Positions 13,946-22,052 are shown, numbered from the stretch's first letter. The stretch is 32,437 nt of DNA from an uncultured Chitinophagaceae bacterium (GCA_937919945.1 CALESY010000128.1:1-32437); one strand, 5' to 3'. The notes: generated from the sequence alone by a model not told the origin. Numbers and translations are program-made.

Positions 13946-13972
13946 AAAGCCGCTACAAAATGCAGCGGCTTT
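13946..13972 (-). terminator. Terminator after the thiolase gene
   Basis: A 9-bp stem (AAAGCCGCT / AGCGGCTTT), 9-nt loop, followed on the minus strand by TTTAG and an AT-rich stretch; it starts 19 nt beyond the thiolase stop. Confidence 0.8.
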
Positions 13973-13991
13973 ACCAACTATCTTATCAAAC

Positions 13992-15170
13992 TTATAGTCT
14001 CTCTATCACCACAGAGCTACCGCCACCGCCGCCGTTGCAGATGCCTACTGCACCATACTTAGCGTTCTTCTGGTTCAGCACGTTGATGAGTGTTACCAAT
14101 ATACGCGCGCCACTTGCACCAAGCGGGTGTCCTAATGCTACAGCACCACCGTTTACATTCACCTGTTCAGGTTTCAGGTTCATGCGCTGGCTGTTTACGA
14201 TGCCTACTACCGCAAACGCTTCGTTCAGTTCAAAGTATTCAATGTCTTCCATCTGCAAGCCTGCTTTGGCTACCGCCTTCGGTACCACTACCGATGGTGT
14301 GGTGGTAAACCATTCAGGTGCCTGCTCAGCATCTGCATAGCCTTTTATTTTAGCCAATGGTTTGATACCCAATGCTTCCGCTTTTTCTTTGCTCATCAGT
14401 ATCAGCGCGGCGGCACCATCATTCATCGTACTGCTGTTAGCGGCTGTAACGCTACCATCTTTTACAAAAGCCGATTTCAGTTCCGGTATTTTTTCAAACT
14501 TCACATTCCAGGGCTCCTCATCTTTTGCAAATACTACTGGCTCCCCTTTCTTGCTAGGTATGCTGATGGGTACTATCTCATTATCAAACCTGCCCTCATT
14601 CCATGCAGCCTGGCTACGCTTGTAGCTTTCTATTGCAAATTCGTCCTGTGCCTCGCGGCTGATGTTGCATTCTTTTGCGCACATTTCCGCGGCGTTGCCC
14701 ATCATATAGTTGTGGTACACATCCAGCAAGCCATCTTTTACAATACCATCCGTCAGGTTTACGTTGCCGTATTTATTTCCCCAACGCAGATGCTCACTGT
14801 AAAATGGCACATTACTCATGCTTTCCATACCACCTGCTATTACCACATCGGCATCGCCCAACATAATGGCTTGCGCACCTTGCATAACGGCCTTCATGCC
14901 GCTGGCACATACTTTATTTACCGTAGTGCAAGGCACATTGTCGGGTACACCTGCAAAGCGGGCCGCCTGCCTGGCAGGTGCCTGTCCCAGATTGGCCTGC
15001 ATCACACAGCCCATCAACACTTCATTTACCTCGGCAGGGTTCAGCCCTATTCTGTCCATTGCACCTTTGATGGCGAATGAACCTAATTGGGTTGCCGAAA
15101 AACCTTTCAACGCACCACCCCATGCACCCATTGCGGTACGCACAGCCGATACGATATACACTTCTTTCAT
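13992..15170 (-). CDS. Acetyl-CoA C-acetyltransferase (thiolase)
   Basis: Thiolase-family enzyme, 392 aa, condensing or cleaving acetoacetyl-CoA / 3-ketoacyl-CoA. Seen: MKEVYIVSAVRTAMGAWGG start, the nucleophilic Cys in VNKVCASGMKAVMQGAQAI, GGMESMSNVPFY, ANSSTMNDGAAALILMSKEKA, YFELNEAFAVV, NVNGGAVALGHPLGASGARI with the catalytic His, and the second catalytic Cys in CNGGGGGSS. The ATG at 15170 is chosen because a frame-open TTT-rich stretch upstream does not resemble the family. It lies alone between a promoter-like element and a terminator. Whether it serves beta-oxidation or ketone-body/isoprenoid metabolism cannot be told here. Confidence 0.96.
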   Translation of the reverse strand: MKEVYIVSAVRTAMGAWGGALKGFSATQLGSFAIKGAMDRIGLNPAEVNEVLMGCVMQANLGQAPARQAARFAGVPDNVPCTTVNKVCASGMKAVMQGAQAIMLGDADVVIAGGMESMSNVPFYSEHLRWGNKYGNVNLTDGIVKDGLLDVYHNYMMGNAAEMCAKECNISREAQDEFAIESYKRSQAAWNEGRFDNEIVPISIPSKKGEPVVFAKDEEPWNVKFEKIPELKSAFVKDGSVTAANSSTMNDGAAALILMSKEKAEALGIKPLAKIKGYADAEQAPEWFTTTPSVVVPKAVAKAGLQMEDIEYFELNEAFAVVGIVNSQRMNLKPEQVNVNGGAVALGHPLGASGARILVTLINVLNQKNAKYGAVGICNGGGGGSSVVIERL

Positions 15171-15194
15171 AAAAGAAAAATTTTTAAAGACCGC

Positions 15195-15224
15195 CAAAGC
15201 TACTGAAAAAAAAGACTTGTCAAA
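15195..15224 (-). promoter_or_regulatory. Probable thiolase promoter
   Basis: On the minus strand: TTTG (15221-15224), 18-nt spacer, TAGCTTTG (15195-15202), a full -7 match 24 nt before the ATG. The spacer is slightly short of the usual 19-21. Confidence 0.55.
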
Positions 15225-15320
15225 GCAGGGCTATAAATTGCCGTTATACAGGCATTTCAGCAGCTGTTAAACCGCCGTTAAAACGAATATTTATTAACAA
15301 CACGTGAATAAGAGTTTATA

Positions 15321-15328
15321 TATCTTTG
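15321..15328 (+). promoter_or_regulatory. Possible -7 box of the YkuD_2 gene
   Basis: TATCTTTG, full match to TAnnTTTG, 40 nt before the ATG at 15369. No -33 TTG at the expected spacing. Confidence 0.4.
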
Positions 15329-15368
15329 AACAGATACTCATTACTTATCATATTCTCGTTACAGCATA

Positions 15369-16208
15369 ATGAAGGGATTGATTTTGCGGATATTGGTTTT
15401 GCTGTTGGCAATAAACTTGCCTTATATTTCACTTGCAACAGAGGGTACAAATAACGTTAATAGCATAGCAGACAGGCACATTGAGGAAATGTACCATACT
15501 ATTTGTGCCAACGGGCAGTCTTTACCTGCTTTCAGTGTTTTTGAAAAAGCCTATCGTGGTTACCTCAACCTGCAAAATGCCGGCAGACTGAATACAGATA
15601 AAAATATACTTACCATCTGCGACCTTTCCCTTTCTGCCAACGAAAACCGCATGTGGATTATAGACCTTGCAGCGAAAAAAGTATTACTGCATACATTGGT
15701 TGCACATGGGCAAGGTAGCGGCGAGGAGTATGCCGTGAAGTTCTCCAACAAAATGAATTCCCACCAAACCAGCCTCGGTTTTTATGTAACTGGTAATACT
15801 TACACAGGCGACCACGGACGTTCTTTATACCTGCACGGACTAGATAAGGGCTACAACCACTTGGCATATGAGCGTACCATTGTAGTGCATGGGGCAGATT
15901 ATGTGTCTAAAGATTTTATTTGCGATAACGAAAGGCTGGGACGCAGTTGGGGGTGCCCTGCTGTACCTAAACATTTATCGGATGTTGTCATCAACCACAT
16001 CAAAGACAGTACTTGCTTGTTTATATACTATCCGCAACAGCGTTATTTAAAATCGTCCGTATGGCTCAATAAGCGACTCAATCATATACCAACTGATTTG
16101 GCAAAACAGTTTGAAATAAAACCAAAACGCAAAGTGGTATATGAATTCAGCCCCAAACTGCAAGCCATGCTGAAGCAAGTACCTGTCTTAAAGCTGCCAT
16201 TACTGTAA
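15369..16208 (+). CDS. Exported murein L,D-transpeptidase catalytic-domain protein (YkuD_2 type)
   Basis: 279 aa with an N-terminal signal segment (MKGLILRILVLLLAINLPYISLA). Catalytic features of the YkuD_2-type family: WIIDLAAKKVLLHTLVAHGQGSG, SHQTSLGFYVTG, RSLYLHGLDKGYN, VVHGADYVS with His174, and the Cys196 box LGRSWGCPAVP. Such enzymes act in the periplasm on meso-diaminopimelate-containing peptide stems. The C-terminal ~70 residues add no known domain. The gene converges on a second, unrelated L,D-transpeptidase gene; the two coding regions overlap by 9 nt (16200-16208). Confidence 0.9.
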   Translation: MKGLILRILVLLLAINLPYISLATEGTNNVNSIADRHIEEMYHTICANGQSLPAFSVFEKAYRGYLNLQNAGRLNTDKNILTICDLSLSANENRMWIIDLAAKKVLLHTLVAHGQGSGEEYAVKFSNKMNSHQTSLGFYVTGNTYTGDHGRSLYLHGLDKGYNHLAYERTIVVHGADYVSKDFICDNERLGRSWGCPAVPKHLSDVVINHIKDSTCLFIYYPQQRYLKSSVWLNKRLNHIPTDLAKQFEIKPKRKVVYEFSPKLQAMLKQVPVLKLPLL

Positions 16209-17888
16209 CAAAGCCTGTAATTTTCTGTCGCGTCTGTACACATCTGTCAGCAATCGTATCTGTGTGCCTGTTGTGTCTTCAAAAGCCGTTAGGTAAACGA
16301 TGTGTACGGGTATCTTATTTTTCAATACCTCGTACCTTGTTTTTTTGGTAGTAATAACCGAGTCTATTCTTGAAATAGGATAACGTTTCCCTTCCATTTC
16401 TGTCAGTATAAACTCTGCCATTTCTTTAGGTTTCTGAACGCGAATACATCCGGAACTAAGGAAACGATCTTTTTTACCAAAGTCTTCGCGGTGTGGGGTA
16501 TCGTGTAAATAAATATCCCACTTATTAGGCAGGTTGAATTTTACATACCCCAGTGCGTTATCATCTCCGGGGTCTTGACGAAATACATAACGCTTGTAAT
16601 TATTGCTGTTTACATTGGCAGCACTTACACGCTTGCCCTTTAAATCATATACTTTCAGCCCCTTCTTATTCAGGTAGGCTTGTCCGCTACGAGCCATACC
16701 GGGCAATACGTCTTTCTTCATAATAGTAGGTGGAACACCCCAAGGCGGATTGATGACTACATTCGCCATATTAGCGTTCAGGCTGGGTGTCTGGCGTAAT
16801 GTTTTACCCACCACTACCTCCATATGCATAGCATTTTCTTCATTAATACGAAAAAACAACTCAAGCAATGGTATATTAACAATAATGTATTTTTCTTCGG
16901 GCGTTTGTTGCATCCAGCGCAGGCGCTCCATATTTACAGCCATGCGCAGCATCAATGTATCTATAGGTGCCTTCAGGTAAGCCTGTGTCAGGCTATCTTT
17001 TTTGCGATGGTCTTTTACGCCCAGAAAATATTGATACGCTTTCAGCATCCCTGCACTCACACTTAATGTATCAGGCTTGCTTGCCGACCAAGGTAGTTCC
17101 GCAGCTATTATCACATTGCGCACACTATCCGTAAATCCACCACTATTAGCAGCCTGTTTGGCATACAGGTAATTACTGTCAGCCATCAACACGCTGTATT
17201 GTTTCATTGCGTCGCGCAATAGTGTATAAGTTTTGTACCTGCTTCTAAAAGTATCAAGCGATGGATAATCTGCATCTGCCCTACCCAATGCTGCCAGCAT
17301 ACTATATGGCTGCCATACAGAGTCATTGGCATGAAACCATAGTGAATCAGCTTTTTTAGGCACTATTGCGCCTAACAGCAAATCGCGCGAAGCCTGCAGG
17401 TAACTTTGTGTACATAACGTATCAAAATTCACTATAAATGCTTCATCAACCGTTTTTGCATTTTGATATTGATGCAACAATGTTTTCAGCTTCGTTAGCT
17501 GATACCTTGCCGTATCCAACCCATCATATTGCAATGCTTCTAAATCATGCAGCAAACCTGTTACGTAACTTACATCCCCATTCTCTGTCAACCAAATAGG
17601 AAAATAGTCTTCATCCGCATAAGATTTTACCAATGACTTGCTTATATCATACGCCTTTCCTTTTTCAAACAAACTATCATCCGCCAGCCTGCCTGCAAAG
17701 AGATTATCCAGTAAATCTGCTACAGAAGCCTCATTAAATTTAGGCTCCGGAGCAGTTATTTCTTTAGCCTGTACATGCTTACTTGCCTTTCTTGCCTTAC
17801 GCGAACGGCAGGAACTTATAAGCAATAATGATAATGCAGCCAAAATGAGTAATGATAAATACTTACTGGGGCGTTTGACAATTTCCAT
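16200..17888 (-). CDS. Lipoprotein L,D-transpeptidase (LdtD/YcbB-like)
   Basis: 562 aa. The N-terminus has a lipoprotein signal: hydrophobic LSLLILAALSLLLISSC with Cys27 as lipobox cysteine, then basic residues. The middle (about 45-330) is the alpha-helical scaffold seen in large LdtD/YcbB-type enzymes. The YkuD domain (about 335-505) holds IIVNIPLLELFF, MHMEVVVGKTLRQTPSL, NPPWGVPPTI, and the active-site segment IYLHDTPHREDFGKKDRFLSSGCIRV with His near 464 and Cys481. It likely makes 3-3 cross-links or attaches proteins to peptidoglycan from the membrane side. It follows the ATL gene by 54 nt and may be cotranscribed with trmB-DUF5522-ATL. Confidence 0.93.
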   Translation of the reverse strand: MEIVKRPSKYLSLLILAALSLLLISSCRSRKARKASKHVQAKEITAPEPKFNEASVADLLDNLFAGRLADDSLFEKGKAYDISKSLVKSYADEDYFPIWLTENGDVSYVTGLLHDLEALQYDGLDTARYQLTKLKTLLHQYQNAKTVDEAFIVNFDTLCTQSYLQASRDLLLGAIVPKKADSLWFHANDSVWQPYSMLAALGRADADYPSLDTFRSRYKTYTLLRDAMKQYSVLMADSNYLYAKQAANSGGFTDSVRNVIIAAELPWSASKPDTLSVSAGMLKAYQYFLGVKDHRKKDSLTQAYLKAPIDTLMLRMAVNMERLRWMQQTPEEKYIIVNIPLLELFFRINEENAMHMEVVVGKTLRQTPSLNANMANVVINPPWGVPPTIMKKDVLPGMARSGQAYLNKKGLKVYDLKGKRVSAANVNSNNYKRYVFRQDPGDDNALGYVKFNLPNKWDIYLHDTPHREDFGKKDRFLSSGCIRVQKPKEMAEFILTEMEGKRYPISRIDSVITTKKTRYEVLKNKIPVHIVYLTAFEDTTGTQIRLLTDVYRRDRKLQALLQ

Positions 17889-17942
17889 GAAAGGTGTACG
17901 ATGCGTTTACAGGGTAATGATACAAAAACCATTCCCCTTTTT

Positions 17943-18287
17943 CTAACCTAATAATTCGTTAACGGGGTCCCAAAACAACTTGTAGAAATCCACTACCTTA
18001 TCATCCTTCACTCTAACACCCTCTTTCTTTAATAGTTGTTCCATTTTTTCAGGTGGAGTGAAATGGTGCTTTCCCGTCAGCAGGCCGTTGCGGTTTACCA
18101 CCCTATGTGCAGGCACTTTGGGTTTTGCATTGTGGCAAGCGTTCATAGCATAGCCTACCATCCTTGCGCCCGACTTGACACCTATGGCAGCAGCAATAGC
18201 CCCATACGATGTCACCCTGCCTTTGGGTATGGTTCGCACAATATCATATATCACATCGTATATACTTTGTTCAGTAGCCTTGCCCAT
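17943..18287 (-). CDS. Alkyltransferase-like (ATL) protein, MGMT family lacking the catalytic Cys
   Basis: 114 aa, the DNA-binding domain of O6-methylguanine-DNA methyltransferases. MGMT-family features: YDIVRTIPKGRVTSYGAIAAAIG, the arginine finger region SGARMVGYAMNAC, then PAHRVVNRNGLLTGK. In true MGMTs the active site is PCHRV; here Cys is replaced by Ala (PAHRV). Known ATL proteins have Trp or Ala at this site, bind O6-alkylguanine without repairing it and hand the lesion to nucleotide excision repair. So repair by direct alkyl transfer is excluded and an ATL role is likely. Its first 17 nt overlap the DUF5522 gene. Confidence 0.9.
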   Translation of the reverse strand: MGKATEQSIYDVIYDIVRTIPKGRVTSYGAIAAAIGVKSGARMVGYAMNACHNAKPKVPAHRVVNRNGLLTGKHHFTPPEKMEQLLKKEGVRVKDDKVVDFYKLFWDPVNELLG

Positions 18288-18471
18288 TTTGCTGTCTTTT
18301 ATCTAATAGACGTTGCCGCTTTTCAGGATTATCAACATTAATATATTCATACGGGCAACACAGACAGCCCTTACCGCAACAATACCCGCGCTCCAGATGA
18401 TACTTTTCTGAAAACACCAAACGCCCGTCGGGTAGTTTATAATAATCTTCCCCCTCAATCAACTGCTTCAT
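18271..18471 (-). CDS. Small cysteine-rich DUF5522 protein
   Basis: 66 aa, matching the DUF5522 pattern: EGEDYYKLPDGRLVFSEKYHLERGYCCGKGCLCCPYEY. The C-C-G-K-G-C-L-C-C-P cluster suggests a metal-binding knuckle; function is unknown. The frame is open to 18552, but the ATG at 18471 matches the family start and gives a 17-nt overlap with trmB. Its 3' end overlaps the ATL gene, also by 17 nt. The overlaps imply translational coupling in one mRNA. Confidence 0.85.
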   Translation of the reverse strand: MKQLIEGEDYYKLPDGRLVFSEKYHLERGYCCGKGCLCCPYEYINVDNPEKRQRLLDKRQQNGQGY

Positions 18472-19147
18472 GCTTCGCAAACCTTTCGGGTAATATAATG
18501 GGCTTATCGGGCAACGAGAATGAAATGAAATAGATGGTCCTGCCTTCGGCAAGGTGCATCTTCTCGTAATAGGTTTGTATAGCTAATGCGCCTGTAGCTT
18601 TTCCTTTACCATATATATCGGCTATATTCTCGTGTATAAAGCAGCCTTGCTCCGCAATGGTTTCCAATGTAAAATTGTAGAGTTCTTTCGAGTCTGTTTT
18701 CAGGTTAATTTTTGCACCAGGCACCAATACCTGCTGATACAAGTGCAGAAAGCGAGCATGTGTAAGCCTGTTCTTCGCGCGAGATTCTCGTAGAAATGGG
18801 TCGGGAAAAATTATCCATATCTCTTTTACCTCCCCTTGTTCAAAATATTCATTGAGCTTACCGATGTGCGTACGCATAAATGCCACATTTGTCAGCTTTT
18901 CCGCCAGTGCAATTTTAGCCCCTGTATATATTCGGTTGCCTTTTATATCAACACCTATAAAATTGCGATCCTTGTGGTCTCGCCCTAAGCCTACACTATA
19001 TTCCCCCTTCCCGCAAGCCAGTTCCAGCGTAATCGGTTGATTATTATTAAAAAAATCATGCCACTTACCCTTAATATTTTCAGGATATTGTAGTACATTC
19101 GGGTAATTGCCGATTGCCTCAAACTTTAGTAACTTCTTTTGCCCCAT
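18455..19147 (-). CDS. trmB: tRNA (guanine(46)-N7)-methyltransferase
   Basis: SAM-dependent methyltransferase, 230 aa, making m7G46 in the tRNA variable loop. SAM-binding strand ITLELACGKGEYSVGLGRDHKDRNFIGVDIKGNRIY; then GEVKEIWIIFPDPFLRESRAKNRLTHARFL, the TrmB signature (PDPxxxxxxxKxRLxxxxFL), and NLKTDSKELYNFTLE. The start is placed at MGQKKLLKF (19147), 11 nt after a -7 box; the TTG/ATG further upstream (19171) would overlap that box. First gene of a compact minus-strand group. Confidence 0.95.
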   Translation of the reverse strand: MGQKKLLKFEAIGNYPNVLQYPENIKGKWHDFFNNNQPITLELACGKGEYSVGLGRDHKDRNFIGVDIKGNRIYTGAKIALAEKLTNVAFMRTHIGKLNEYFEQGEVKEIWIIFPDPFLRESRAKNRLTHARFLHLYQQVLVPGAKINLKTDSKELYNFTLETIAEQGCFIHENIADIYGKGKATGALAIQTYYEKMHLAEGRTIYFISFSLPDKPIILPERFAKHEAVD

Positions 19148-19158
19148 AATTAAGGAAG

Positions 19159-19166
19159 CAAAGATA
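19159..19166 (-). promoter_or_regulatory. -7 box for the trmB group
   Basis: TATCTTTG on the minus strand, full match to TAnnTTTG, 11 nt before the trmB ATG. The -33 region is AT-rich without a clear TTG. Confidence 0.5.
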
Positions 19167-19211
19167 AGCATTAGCTTATTCTTAATTATTTGTCACAATT
19201 AAACAACCGAT

Positions 19212-20084
19212 ATGAAGAAAAAAAATCTACTACTAACTATTGTTGCTGGCTTTTCAGCATTTGTTATTTCAAGTTATTCTGCTGGCCCAGCCAGTATGGG
19301 TGCGAACCGCACTGGCAGCAACAGCACATCAGCAGGTTGTGATGGCCCAGGTTGTCATGCAGCAAACAATACAGCCCTAAGCGTAGCCGTAACAATTACA
19401 GATACAGCCAACACAACACCTGTTACATCTTATGTGCCAGGCAAAAAATACCGTTTACGTGTTGTAGGTGGTACAACTAGTTTATCTCAATCACAATTCG
19501 GATTTCAGGTATCATCTGTACGTGCAAGCAGCACATCTACTCAGGCAGGCACTATTACTGCCGGCGGTACCAGCACTGCAAACACAACAGTACGCACAGT
19601 GGGTAGCTTACAAATTGGCGAACACTCTGCACCTATCAATGCAACAGGTACAGGAACTACATGGGCATATAATGCAAACCTTTACTGGACTGCACCAGCG
19701 GCTGGCTCCGGACAAGTAAGGTTGTTTGCTGTTATTAATGCTATAAATGGCACAGGCTCAACCGCTGGTGATGCTCCAAATGCAACATCTGTTACTATAG
19801 GCGAGTCAACATCAGTATCAAATGTAGATAATGCGGTATCATTTAAAGCATTTCCTAATCCTGCAACAAATGCTATTAACATCAATGCAGAAGGCATAAG
19901 CACCGGCGTTGTATCTATAAACGTATACGATGTACGTGGTAAAGTTATCGCTACACAATCTACAAATGCCGCAAACAGTATGCTGAACGCACGTATAGAT
20001 TGTAGCAAATGGGCGGCTGGAATGTATTATATACAGGTTACAAAAGAATCTTCAAGTAGCATTATACCTGTTGTAAAACAATAA
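19212..20084 (+). CDS. Exported choice-of-anchor V-type protein with CX4CH motif and T9SS domain (paralogue 1)
   Basis: 290 aa. Signal peptide MKKKNLLLTIVAGFSAFVISSYSA. Residues ~25-200 fit the choice-of-anchor V domain (reeler-like beta sandwich): GPASMGANRTGSNSTSAGC, a Cys-x4-Cys-His motif (CDGPGCH), then SYVPGKKYRLRVV, SQFGFQVSSV and NLYWTAPAAGSGQVRLFAVINAINGTGSTAGD. Residues ~210-290 are a type IX sorting domain (FKAFPNPATNAINI, NVYDVRGKVI, WAAGMYYIQV, ending VVKQ). In this family the cysteines resemble cytochrome c haem attachment; a four-residue gap is rarer than CxxCH. The function is unknown. A terminator follows, and a paralogue lies downstream at 20305. Confidence 0.85.
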   Translation: MKKKNLLLTIVAGFSAFVISSYSAGPASMGANRTGSNSTSAGCDGPGCHAANNTALSVAVTITDTANTTPVTSYVPGKKYRLRVVGGTTSLSQSQFGFQVSSVRASSTSTQAGTITAGGTSTANTTVRTVGSLQIGEHSAPINATGTGTTWAYNANLYWTAPAAGSGQVRLFAVINAINGTGSTAGDAPNATSVTIGESTSVSNVDNAVSFKAFPNPATNAININAEGISTGVVSINVYDVRGKVIATQSTNAANSMLNARIDCSKWAAGMYYIQVTKESSSSIIPVVKQ

Positions 20085-20106
20085 CATATTCATTTATAAG
20101 CACTTA

Positions 20107-20136
20107 AACAAAGCACCGCGAATGCGGTGCTTTGTT
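20107..20136 (+). terminator. Terminator after paralogue 1
   Basis: A 13-bp perfect stem (AACAAAGCACCGC / GCGGTGCTTTGTT), GAAT loop, then ATTTATG. It starts 23 nt after the stop, so the two tandem paralogues are separate transcription units. Confidence 0.85.
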
Positions 20137-20304
20137 ATTTATGATGGATTAAAAAATGGGGCTATTTTTTAATACCATCCAGCAGTAATGTATTACTAAC
20201 TTTATAGTAGTTCTTATTACATAGCATGGTATAGTATCATCAATCAGGCAGTGTTTCAAGGTCAGGAATTGCTGAATTATTCTTTTACCCAAAAAAACTG
20301 TTTT

Positions 20305-21165
20305 ATGATTAAAAAAGCTTTACTCGCCACCAGTTCTTTCTTATTCTGTACACTTATCTTCATGAGCAACAAGAGCGGTCCCGCTACAAACGGGCAAGGC
20401 ATCAAAACAGGCGGCCCGGGCTCTGCCGGACTAACTTGTGCTGCTTCAGGATGCCATACAAGTGGCATCGGTACAACAACAGGTGGATTTGAAATACGAA
20501 AAAAATTCAATCCGGACTCAGGTGCAATCGTCAATACATACATACCCGATTCACTTTACCTCGTACGTCTTTCCGGTTCACATTCTATACTCACTAAATT
20601 CGGCTTTCAAATACAGGCTATCAAAATAAATGACAGCGGAGATGTAGGTATTTTCAGTGCATTAGGCCCAAAAATGCAAGTGGTAACCATAGGAAGCAGA
20701 AAAATACTTGAAAATACAGACACTATATCTAAAGTTGGCAGTAATGTGAATATTGTATTCACATGGAAAGCACCACCTAAAAACAGCGGTCAAGTACGCT
20801 TCTACGGGATATTGAATGCGGTCAATGGCGATGGCACCAGCAGCAACGATCAACCAAGCAGCACAATATCATTTGCCATGGCCGAATCTCTGAATATACC
20901 CTACAACACAAACTCAGGCAATTTGAAAACATACCCCAACCCTGCTATTGATATATTCAATATCGAAAATAAATATGCTGCAAATGGCGATTATCAATTG
21001 CAGGTTATAAACAATACCGGACAAGTAATTATTAGAGAAACATTTACCGTACAAAACAATTTATTATCTCACAAAGTAACTACAACCAATTGGGCAAGTG
21101 GATTATACATAATCCAGTTATCACACAATGGCAAGCAGCAAGTAACGACAGTTGTAAAACAATAA
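20305..21165 (+). CDS. Exported choice-of-anchor V-type protein with CX4CH motif and T9SS domain (paralogue 2)
   Basis: 286 aa with the same design as the gene before it: signal peptide MIKKALLATSSFLFCTLIFMS, the glycine-rich GPATNGQGIKTGGPGSAGLT leading to C-AASG-CH, SLYLVRLSGS, KFGFQIQAI, FTWKAPPKNSGQVRFYGILNAVNGDGTSSND, then a type IX sorting domain (KTYPNPAIDIFNI, LQVINNTGQVI, WASGLYIIQL, ending VVKQ). The ATG at 20305 is chosen because it gives a clean signal peptide; the open frame upstream to 20251 does not. The two proteins share domain order but have diverged widely, so the duplication is not recent. A weak -7-like TAACTTTA (20197-20204) lies ~100 nt upstream. Confidence 0.82.
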   Translation: MIKKALLATSSFLFCTLIFMSNKSGPATNGQGIKTGGPGSAGLTCAASGCHTSGIGTTTGGFEIRKKFNPDSGAIVNTYIPDSLYLVRLSGSHSILTKFGFQIQAIKINDSGDVGIFSALGPKMQVVTIGSRKILENTDTISKVGSNVNIVFTWKAPPKNSGQVRFYGILNAVNGDGTSSNDQPSSTISFAMAESLNIPYNTNSGNLKTYPNPAIDIFNIENKYAANGDYQLQVINNTGQVIIRETFTVQNNLLSHKVTTTNWASGLYIIQLSHNGKQQVTTVVKQ

Positions 21166-21178
21166 ATACATAGCCATA

Positions 21179-21218
21179 TATAAGTTGAGGGACGCTATAC
21201 GGTGTGCCTCAACTTATA
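21179..21218. terminator. Hairpin between convergent genes
   Basis: A 12-bp stem (TATAAGTTGAGG / CCTCAACTTATA) with a 16-nt loop. It begins 14 nt after the paralogue 2 stop, and its right arm overlaps the last codons of the UbiA-like gene. T-tracts are poor on both sides, so terminator function is likely but not certain. Confidence 0.55.
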
Positions 21219-22048
21219 CATACAAGCACGGCATACACCATCATGACACCATCTACCAAACCAAGATAAACTCTATCCACGGGATTTTTTTGGACATATT
21301 TTACTACTACCCATGCAACTACTGCGACTGTTATTTCTGCCAACAGTCTTGCAGTAAAAGGATAACGCATAAACTGTATAATACTACAAAATAAAAAACA
21401 TCCCAACGATATATTGACTAGCATAAAACTCTTACTTGCACCTATTGTGTTGGGTATGGTTTTGATATGTACCATCGCGTCAGATTGCATATCACGTACA
21501 TCAAATAATACGCAAAGAGCAAGTAATAAAAATACTCTGATAAGCACTTCAAATGGATAATGGCTTACTGAGTAATGATGGTATAATATAGGTAATATGC
21601 AAGTTGCTACTGTCCAGACAGTTACCAGTATGATTATCTTAAACCAACCGTAATCTTTTATCCTGTGCTTCTTTAAGAAAGGCAATGCGGGAAACGAATA
21701 CATAAATGCTAACACCCCAAGCAAGCCACACCATTGTATAATAATGTTTGGCAGAAAAATAATGGCAAACAATAGCTGTAACAGACCGACAATGATAAAT
21801 AACCAATGCCAAAACCTGAAAGACCTTATGTACCCTTTAGCAGCAACATCTGTTTTTATATGCATCAGAAAGTGTGCATTATATACCAGTAACGTGCTGC
21901 CGAATAACAAGTGATGCAAAGGTGTATTTACGTCAGGTGTTTCGGTAAGCAATAGTTTTTCCGTTGCCATGCAAAGGCCTACCGCACATGCTGCTGCAAA
22001 CAAGCTAGTGAATAACACCCAATCTATAATACGTAAGAACAGCTTCAT
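21209..22048 (-). CDS. UbiA-like prenyltransferase-related membrane protein
   Basis: 279 aa, highly hydrophobic with about eight or nine membrane segments. The second Asp-rich motif of UbiA enzymes is recognisable: LCVLFDVRDMQSDAMVHIKTIPNTIG, which matches the [YF]DxxDxxxD...T.P..xG pattern. The first motif (NDxxDxxxD) is not seen; the corresponding loop reads VYNAHFLMHIKTD. So it may be a divergent family member with altered metal/pyrophosphate binding, or non-catalytic. The ATG at 22048 is preferred to the TTG at 22051. A -7-like TATTTTTG lies 4 nt before the ATG and overlaps the tail of the carboxylase terminator. No quinone or carotenoid gene is adjacent. Confidence 0.7.
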   Translation of the reverse strand: MKLFLRIIDWVLFTSLFAAACAVGLCMATEKLLLTETPDVNTPLHHLLFGSTLLVYNAHFLMHIKTDVAAKGYIRSFRFWHWLFIIVGLLQLLFAIIFLPNIIIQWCGLLGVLAFMYSFPALPFLKKHRIKDYGWFKIIILVTVWTVATCILPILYHHYSVSHYPFEVLIRVFLLLALCVLFDVRDMQSDAMVHIKTIPNTIGASKSFMLVNISLGCFLFCSIIQFMRYPFTARLLAEITVAVVAWVVVKYVQKNPVDRVYLGLVDGVMMVYAVLVCIS

Positions 22049-22052
22049 CAAA

